A stretch of 11,502 bases of DNA from an uncultured Spartobacteria bacterium (GTDB lineage Bacteria; Verrucomicrobiota; Verrucomicrobiia; Chthoniobacterales; Terrimicrobiaceae), in assembly GCA_903915315.1 (NCBI GenBank), contig CAIWSO010000502.1:1-11502 (forward strand), given 5' to 3'. Position 1 is the first letter of the stretch; every line of letters begins with the position of its first letter. The translations under genes and the position numbers were made by a program. Below the pieces are notes generated by a model. The model was given only the letters and a program-made list of their open reading frames with translations. It had not been told where the DNA came from and searched no databases. Positions 6,438 through 11,502 of the stretch are shown one piece after another.

Positions 6438-8015
6438 ATGAGTTCGCTCCATGGCTTGATTCTTGGCTTGGGTCTGTTTTTTTTGGGTCTGCAACTCACG
6501 GGGCAAAATATGCGCGCGCTGAGTGGCGGAAGTTTTCGCAATCTCGTGAGGAGGCTAACCGATTCACCTTGGTTGGCGGGAGTCTGCGGGGTGCTCGCGG
6601 GCGCGTTGATGCAGAGTGCCACTGCTGTGACTTTTATTTTGGTGAGCATGCTCGGCAGCGGCGTCATCCAGTCAGCGGCAGCCGGTCTTGTTCTGGTCTG
6701 GTGCAATGTGGGGCTCACGGCATTCGCTTTTCTTGCAGCGTTCAACATTTCGCCCTTGGTAGCCTACCTTGTCGGCGGGGCCGGCATTCTGATGGGAGCC
6801 GTACGAACCAAGCCGTGGAATACTTATGCGGGAGCGTTTCTCGGGGTCGGAATCATTTTGTTTGGACTTGAGCAAGTCGGCTCGGGTTTGGCTCCGTTGA
6901 AAGAAGCTGCCTGGTTTTCAGGAGTGCTGGAGATGGCTCTGGGATCACCGGTGTTGGCTTTTGCGATCGGATTTGCCGCTTCGGCCCTGCTTCAATCGAA
7001 TACGGGGGCAGCGATGGTGGTCATCACTTTGGCTCAAGGCGGCGCGCTGAAGGTCTCCGAGGGTATGCCGATCATTTACGGTGCGAACTTGGGGGCCATC
7101 CTGCTGCGGATGTTTTTGGCGACCGGACTAAAAGGATCCTCGGTTCGCCTCGTTCGAATGGAGGATTTCTTTTGTGTGTTTGGCGGAGTTCTGATGATGG
7201 GACTGTTGTTTGCGGAAAAAGCCGGAATACCACTTGTTTTAGGGCTGGCTGGGAGAATGGATGGTGGGGCTCCTATTCAACTGGCACTGGTGTTTTTGCT
7301 GTCCAATCTCATTCCTGCAATTGTCTTCACTCCGCTTCTTCCGCTATGTGATGCTGCTTTGAAAAAGTTTTATCCGAGCGATCCCTCGGATAAGCCGCAT
7401 TGCCCGAAATATCTGACCCACCAAGCGCTAGCGGATCCGGAGTCGGCCTTGGATCTCATTCCCAAAGAACTCGGCCGCCTTTTTGCGAGTGTGAATCCCT
7501 CGAAGGTTGGCGGAGTGGGGGAAGGGGATGCCGATGAGTCGACGTCTTTTGCTATGCTGGCTTCCGCGATCGAGAGTTTTTGTGTTCGACTGGCTGCGGA
7601 GAATCCGCTCACTGCGGCCCAGTCCCAGCGATTGCAGCGACTCCGGGCTTGGTTGCACACGATCCGATACATAGGGGAAGCGGTCGGGGGCTTGGCTGTT
7701 TCCCGGATGGCGCTGCCGCCTGGCGCCGATGCTTGCTCCTCAGGCCTCATCTCCTGGATAGCTCGCAATATCGCTCTGGGCGCCGAGGCCACCTCCTCGA
7801 TGGACGCGGAGAAAATCCAGGCCTTTTTCGAATCCAGCAAACAAAAGGGCTCCGACGTCCGGGAAATGAGGCGGAACTTTCTCGCAAATTGCGGCGCATT
7901 TTCCCCGTCGGGAACACTGGACATGTCGTCGATGGTCGATGCCTTTGATATTTCGGCTTGGCTCATCCATCGCCTGTCAAAACTCCAGATGCAGGCGATC
8001 GGGCAAGTGGTATAG
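6438..8015 (+). CDS. Na/Pi cotransporter family protein (NptA/PF02690-like) with C-terminal PhoU-like region
   Basis: The protein has 525 residues. The membrane half (about 1-310) is an inverted duplication characteristic of Na+/phosphate symporters: ALMQSATAVTFILVSML (56-72) in the first repeat and ALLQSNTGAAMVVITL (183-198) in the second, with GANLGA at 215-220. The QSxT motifs are the substrate and sodium-binding signatures of the family. The C-terminal soluble part (about 330-525) is mostly helical, like the PhoU-like domain of this family, but too diverged for me to be certain. The GANxGT element normally following each QSxT segment is altered (WCNVGLT at 88-94, GANLGAIL at 215-222), so transport specificity may differ. 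The likely role is inner-membrane uptake or export of phosphate or a similar anion. ATG 6438 is the first start after an in-frame TGA at 6393; no strong ribosome binding site is present. Confidence 0.88.
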   Translation: MSSLHGLILGLGLFFLGLQLTGQNMRALSGGSFRNLVRRLTDSPWLAGVCGVLAGALMQSATAVTFILVSMLGSGVIQSAAAGLVLVWCNVGLTAFAFLAAFNISPLVAYLVGGAGILMGAVRTKPWNTYAGAFLGVGIILFGLEQVGSGLAPLKEAAWFSGVLEMALGSPVLAFAIGFAASALLQSNTGAAMVVITLAQGGALKVSEGMPIIYGANLGAILLRMFLATGLKGSSVRLVRMEDFFCVFGGVLMMGLLFAEKAGIPLVLGLAGRMDGGAPIQLALVFLLSNLIPAIVFTPLLPLCDAALKKFYPSDPSDKPHCPKYLTHQALADPESALDLIPKELGRLFASVNPSKVGGVGEGDADESTSFAMLASAIESFCVRLAAENPLTAAQSQRLQRLRAWLHTIRYIGEAVGGLAVSRMALPPGADACSSGLISWIARNIALGAEATSSMDAEKIQAFFESSKQKGSDVREMRRNFLANCGAFSPSGTLDMSSMVDAFDISAWLIHRLSKLQMQAIGQVV

Positions 8016-8021
8016 GCGGAG

Positions 8022-8036
8022 AAAAACGCAGTTTTT
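8022..8036 (+). terminator. Small hairpin after the Na/Pi gene, possible weak terminator
   Basis: AAAAAC (8022-8027), loop GCA and GTTTTT (8031-8036) form a perfect six-pair stem seven bases after the stop codon. It is A:T-rich and the T run is part of the stem, so termination would be weak. Confidence 0.25.
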
Positions 8037-8041
8037 GAAAA

Positions 8042-8078
8042 AACGTGTGGACGTCCCGCGTTCTCTCGGACACGTTTC
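8042..8078 (+). other. Inverted repeat in the leader before the ABC-F gene
   Basis: AAACGTGT (8042-8049) and ACACGTTT (8071-8078) are perfect inverted repeats with 21 bases between them; the spacer holds the palindrome GGACGTCC (8050-8057). It could be an RNA stem-loop or a protein operator 18 bases upstream of the ABC-F start codon. No clean U tract follows, so it is not a standard terminator. Confidence 0.4.
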
Positions 8079-8096
8079 GTCCCCTTTAATTTTCAT

Positions 8097-9947
8097 ATGC
8101 TTACGCTTTCACAGGTCACAAAATCATTTGGCGGCAGGATCCTATTTGAGGAGGCCGCCTTGCAGGTCAACACGGGCGACCGCATAGGACTTATCGGCCC
8201 CAACGGGGCAGGGAAATCGACGCTTTTTTCCCTGTTGCTTCGCAATGACGAGCCGGATGAGGGCCTTGTGACAATGCAGCGCGGTGTTCGCGTCGGCTTT
8301 CTTCCTCAAGAGACTGCCGCCGTCACGGATCAAACTGTCATGGAACTCGCTGCGGGCGCCGAGGCGGATGGACGCTCTGAAGCCATGGCGAAGCGCATCC
8401 TAGCCGGGTTGGCGTTCCGCGAAACGGATTTTCATCGCCCCGTGGGCGAGTTGAGTGGCGGATGGATCATGCGAGCGCATCTCGCTCGATTGCTGGTGGA
8501 GGAGCCCGATCTTCTCTTGCTGGACGAGCCCACCAACCATCTGGATCTTGAAACGCTGGGTTGGTTTCAAAATCACCTCGTGGGATATCCTGGAGCGATT
8601 TTGACAATCTCGCACGATCGGGAATTTTTGAATCTCATCTGCCGTGGCATTGTGGAGATTCGTCACCGCAAACTCATTCGCTACACGGGAAATTTCGATG
8701 CCTGTCTCGAACAAAAAAAGGCGCGCGAGGAACAACAACTCGCCGCCTATCGCAACCAGCAAAAAGAGATTGCCCATCTGGAGGATTTTATCAATCGCTT
8801 CCGCGCCAAGGCCAGCAAGGCTGCACAGGCACAGGATCGTATCAAGCAACTCGCTCGAATGGTCCGCATCGAAGCTCCGGAATCCGATGAGCCCACGGTG
8901 AGCTTCCGGTTTCCTCAGCCTCCACGTGGTGGACAAAAAGTCATCGCCTTGGAGGGAGTCCGCCAAGCGTATGGCAATAACGTTATCTATGATGATCTGA
9001 ACCTCGAGATCGAAAAGGGACAACGCACCGTTCTGGTGGGTCCCAATGGAGCGGGCAAGTCCACGCTTCTGAAGATTCTTGCTGGTCAGCTGGAACTCGA
9101 GGCTGGAACGCGCACGCCCGGCCACAATTGCAGTATCGGTTATTTTGCGCAGCACCGCACGGAGGCTCTTGATGTGAAGAGAACGGTGCTAGAGGAGGTG
9201 CAGTCGATCGCTCGTCCAGTACCAGAGCAAGCTGCGCGCACCGTGCTAGGTGCATTTCTTTTTCGCGGGGACGATGTTTTTAAACGTGTAAGCGTGCTAA
9301 GCGGCGGAGAAAAAAGTCGCCTGGCACTGGTCAAGTTGCTTCTAGATCCTCCGAACTTTCTGCTGTTGGACGAACCCACGACCCACCTCGATATGCCGAG
9401 CATCGATGCCCTCATACGGGCGCTCCAGCCCTATGATGGAACGGTTTATTTTGTGAGTCACGATGTGCACTTTATTCGTGCCATGGCGACATCGGTCATC
9501 CATGTGCAGGCCGGACGCATCACCCGATACGCGGGGGATTACGAATATTACCGAGAGAAGTCCCAAGTGGGTGGGGGAGCGAGGGCCGGAACGGTCGCCT
9601 CCTTGGGGAACTTCCAGCCCTCCGCGCCTGTCGAGTCCGACGTCGAGGCCCCCAAGCTGGGACTCAAGGAAATGCGGGCACAGCGTCGCGCCGAGGCAGA
9701 TGCGCGCAAAGCTGCAGCCAGTGAGCGCCGCGCCCGCGAACAGCGTGTTTTTGCACTCGAGGATGAAATTCATAAATTGGAGGCCTCGCAGCGCGAACTC
9801 AGCAACCAGCTCGAGGATCCAGCGACCTACGAAAATCCATCGCTGGCGATGGAAATCAATCGTAAGCTCGCCGGAGTGGCCGATGCTCTCGAAAAAGCCA
9901 ATGCCGAGTGGCTCGCTTGCGCTGAACCCAGCGAGGCCCTAGTCTAA
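8097..9947 (+). CDS. ABC-F family ATPase (YheS/Uup-like ribosome-associated factor)
   Basis: The protein has 616 residues with two ABC domains and no membrane segment, the ABC-F layout. Domain 1: Walker A GPNGAGKST (34-42), signature LSGGW (119-123), Walker B with catalytic E144 in LLLLDEPTNHLD, switch H173 in SHD. The linker (about 203-260) is a charged helical pair with FINRFRAKASKAAQAQDRIK (231-250), corresponding to the ribosome P-site tRNA-interacting region. Domain 2: Walker A GPNGAGKST (315-323), LSGGE (401-405), E426 in LLLDEPTTHLD. The C-terminal 100 residues form a predicted charged coiled coil. ABC-F proteins bind the ribosomal E site and relieve stalls; some give resistance to ribosome-targeting antibiotics. 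The features fit a housekeeping YheS/Uup type rather than a resistance type, but that cannot be settled here. ATG 8097 has no Shine-Dalgarno sequence. The next gene begins seven bases after its stop, so they form an operon. Confidence 0.93.
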   Translation: MLTLSQVTKSFGGRILFEEAALQVNTGDRIGLIGPNGAGKSTLFSLLLRNDEPDEGLVTMQRGVRVGFLPQETAAVTDQTVMELAAGAEADGRSEAMAKRILAGLAFRETDFHRPVGELSGGWIMRAHLARLLVEEPDLLLLDEPTNHLDLETLGWFQNHLVGYPGAILTISHDREFLNLICRGIVEIRHRKLIRYTGNFDACLEQKKAREEQQLAAYRNQQKEIAHLEDFINRFRAKASKAAQAQDRIKQLARMVRIEAPESDEPTVSFRFPQPPRGGQKVIALEGVRQAYGNNVIYDDLNLEIEKGQRTVLVGPNGAGKSTLLKILAGQLELEAGTRTPGHNCSIGYFAQHRTEALDVKRTVLEEVQSIARPVPEQAARTVLGAFLFRGDDVFKRVSVLSGGEKSRLALVKLLLDPPNFLLLDEPTTHLDMPSIDALIRALQPYDGTVYFVSHDVHFIRAMATSVIHVQAGRITRYAGDYEYYREKSQVGGGARAGTVASLGNFQPSAPVESDVEAPKLGLKEMRAQRRAEADARKAAASERRAREQRVFALEDEIHKLEASQRELSNQLEDPATYENPSLAMEINRKLAGVADALEKANAEWLACAEPSEALV

Positions 9948-9954
9948 AAAAATC

Positions 9955-10695
9955 ATGATTCCCTTTCGCAATCTCGCCGAGACTCGCACGCCTGACGGTT
10001 CCCGCTTTTCCCTTCATGAGCACGATGGGGATTATTTTCTCAAGCTCAATGGCCGTCAGCTCATGGGGTCAAATTTAACGACATCCGAGATCATGCTGGC
10101 CGATCTCGCTTGTGGATATTTCAATGCGCCGGATCGTCCGCGCATCCTCATTGGCGGGCTTGGATTGGGTTTCAGCCTCTGCCGTGTGCTTGAGATTGCT
10201 GGGCCAACGGCGGTGGTTGTGGTGGCCGAGCTTCTTCCGGAGGTTGTTGCTTGGAATCGGGAATTCCTTTCCGAATTGAACGGCAAGCTTCTCGATGATC
10301 CTCGGGTGAAAGTCGTCACCGGCGATGTTTTCGACAGCATCAAAAAAGGCCCCGGAACCTACGATGCGATTATTCTCGATGTGGACAATGGCCCGACATC
10401 CTTTGTGCAGGCCAAAAATTCCCGGCTATACACCAGCAAGGGACTGGCGCTGATTCGCTCGGCGCTTCGCCCCGGTGGCCGCGTTGCGATCTGGTCAGCC
10501 GAGCGTGAACCTGCTTTTCTTACGCAACTCGCCCGCTCGGGATTCCATGCTCAGGAATATGAAGCCAAGGCGCACGAGCGCGCGAAACGCGCCGCCTACC
10601 GGATTTACGTCGGCGAGGTTGCTGTTCAGGAAATAGAGAAGGAACCGCTTCGGGAAACGCAGCGTCCTTTTGCCGTCAAGCGGCGCACTCGCTGA
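9955..10695 (+). CDS. Spermidine-synthase-like SAM-binding Rossmann protein, substrate unknown
   Basis: The protein has 246 residues and a class I methyltransferase fold of the spermidine synthase superfamily. Nucleotide-binding motif I is ILIGGLGLGFSLCRVLE (64-80), followed by the acidic strand end VVVAELLPEVVAW (87-99), with E92 the expected ribose ligand. GDVFD at 123-127 and ILDVDNGP at 140-147 come next. The LDVDNGP segment replaces the catalytic D-SSDP element of true spermidine synthases, and the N-terminal beta domain is short, so polyamine synthesis is not supported. Such proteins are common in bacteria as SpeE-like orphans. The C-terminus is Arg/Lys-rich. It begins seven bases after the ABC-F gene and is probably co-transcribed; no Shine-Dalgarno sequence is seen. 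Its last 20 bases overlap the 3' end of tsaD on the other strand. Confidence 0.8.
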   Translation: MIPFRNLAETRTPDGSRFSLHEHDGDYFLKLNGRQLMGSNLTTSEIMLADLACGYFNAPDRPRILIGGLGLGFSLCRVLEIAGPTAVVVVAELLPEVVAWNREFLSELNGKLLDDPRVKVVTGDVFDSIKKGPGTYDAIILDVDNGPTSFVQAKNSRLYTSKGLALIRSALRPGGRVAIWSAEREPAFLTQLARSGFHAQEYEAKAHERAKRAAYRIYVGEVAVQEIEKEPLRETQRPFAVKRRTR

Positions 10696-11502
10696 CCTTG
10701 CTGGATATTGTTGCGGCGTCGAAGTTCGGAAAAATATCCACGCTGGTGGAGTTTGTGTTTCCAGCGGCAAGGTGGTGGGCGGCGGTATACGCAATCATCA
10801 AGGCGTTGTCCGTGTGCAGCCCTGGGGGTGCTGTCAGAATCGCCATGCTCTCCTTCTCGGCTCTCGCCACGGCGAGTGCACGTAAGCTGGCATTCGCGCT
10901 CACGCCTCCGCTTATGGTGACGATTTGTCTCCCCAATTTGCTGGCAGCGCGGAAAAGCTTGGCGACAAGCACCTCGGTGACGGCCGCCTGGAATGAGGCG
11001 CAGATATCCGGCATCCCATCTGTGATAGGTCCGTTTTTTTCCAAAAAAATCCTCACTGAGGTTTTGAGTCCGCTGAAGCTGAAGTCGAAGTCACCGGACT
11101 CGATCATTCCGCGTGGGAAGTCGTGGCGCTTGGGGTTACCGGATCGGGCGAGGCGGTCGATTTCCGCACCACCTGGATAACCGAGGCCGAGAAGTTTGGC
11201 GACCTTGTCAAAGGCCTCGCCGGCGGCATCATCAAGCGTTCGGCCGAGGAGGGTGTATCTCCCGAAGCCCGCCACATCGAAGAGAAGAGTGTGCCCGCCG
11301 CTCACCACCAATGCGATGTGCGGAGGGATTTCCGCTTTCCCAAAAAAGGGAGAAAGCAAGTGGCCCTCGATGTGGTTGATGGCAAGGAAGGGCTTGCCGG
11401 ATCCTAGGCTCAGGCCCTTGGCCGTCGAGGCCCCCACGAGGAGGGCCGAGGCAAGGCCTGGCCCTGTCGTTGCAGCGATGGCGTCGAGATCGGTGACATC
11501 GA
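10676..11502 (-). CDS. tsaD: TsaD, tRNA N6-adenosine threonylcarbamoyltransferase, N-terminus cut by window end
   Basis: The 274 visible C-terminal residues begin ..DVTDLDAIAATTGPG and end SKVSECAA. About 70 N-terminal residues should lie beyond the right edge; the GTG at 11437 is an internal Val. Family signatures are clear: TTGPGLASALLVGASTAKGL, the metal ligand motif HIEGH (NHIEGHLLSP), VVSGGHTLL, DDAAGEAFDKVAKLLGL, YPGG, the FSFSGLKT loop, SGGVSANASLR and the metal-binding Asp in TDNALMIA. TsaD transfers the threonylcarbamoyl group from threonylcarbamoyl-AMP to A37 of ANN-decoding tRNAs, acting with TsaB and TsaE in the cytoplasm, and is nearly universal and usually essential. It is convergent with the Rossmann-protein gene, and their coding 3' ends overlap by 20 bases. 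Confidence 0.95.
   Translation of the reverse strand, partial: DVTDLDAIAATTGPGLASALLVGASTAKGLSLGSGKPFLAINHIEGHLLSPFFGKAEIPPHIALVVSGGHTLLFDVAGFGRYTLLGRTLDDAAGEAFDKVAKLLGLGYPGGAEIDRLARSGNPKRHDFPRGMIESGDFDFSFSGLKTSVRIFLEKNGPITDGMPDICASFQAAVTEVLVAKLFRAASKLGRQIVTISGGVSANASLRALAVARAEKESMAILTAPPGLHTDNALMIAYTAAHHLAAGNTNSTSVDIFPNFDAATISSKVSECAA

Noticed and set aside
7370..7966. 198-codon minus-strand frame opposite the transporter C-terminus
   Set aside because: Low-complexity Ser/Ala shadow frame with no start signal; the transporter frame runs through without a break.
8400..9155. 251-codon minus-strand frame opposite the ABC-F gene
   Set aside because: Antisense shadow; the ABC-F frame carries both Walker sets and signatures across the same bases.
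9955..10695. speE (polyamine aminopropyltransferase)
   Set aside because: The catalytic segment reads LDVDNGP and the N-terminal domain is reduced, so only superfamily membership is supported.
10698..11180. 160-codon plus-strand frame opposite tsaD
   Set aside because: Antisense shadow; TsaD motifs on the minus strand cover it entirely.

Overview
The window reads as ordinary chromosomal DNA of a Gram-negative bacterium, most likely of the PVC group (Verrucomicrobiota). Supporting signs are an outer-membrane beta-barrel protein with a terminal Phe, a giant Ig-like repeat surface protein, a small secreted protein of a type I associate with Verrucomicrobia and Planctomycetes, an ABC-F protein with a W-type first signature, and gene starts that mostly lack a Shine-Dalgarno sequence. 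The lineage is inferred from protein flavour only; there is no rRNA. I see no tRNA, rRNA, insertion sequence, integrase, CRISPR array or replication origin.

Layout, left to right. (1) Bases 2-748: 3' end of a large Ig-like repeat gene with two near-identical 86-residue units and a diverged third unit. (2) Bases 776-2080: a small secreted protein of unknown function, then tlyA (rRNA 2'-O-methyltransferase), both on the plus strand. (3) Bases 2109-6271, minus strand: a seven-helix PAS-containing histidine kinase and a FixJ-type response regulator (4-base ATGA overlap), then a 210-base AT-rich gap and an outer-membrane beta-barrel gene. (4) Bases 6438-10695, plus strand: a Na/Pi-cotransporter-family protein, an ABC-F ATPase and a spermidine-synthase-like Rossmann protein. 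(5) Bases 10676-11502, minus strand: the C-terminal part of TsaD, whose 3' end overlaps the preceding gene tail to tail.

Three genes touch translation or RNA modification (tlyA, the ABC-F gene, tsaD). The surface and envelope genes (Ig-like protein, small secreted protein, beta-barrel) cluster on the left. The most coherent candidate for a little-described system is the kinase, regulator and beta-barrel set: a membrane-embedded sensor of unknown stimulus, a LuxR-type output, and a possible envelope target directly downstream with a repeat-bearing leader. That regulatory link is inference. Nothing here proves a new system.
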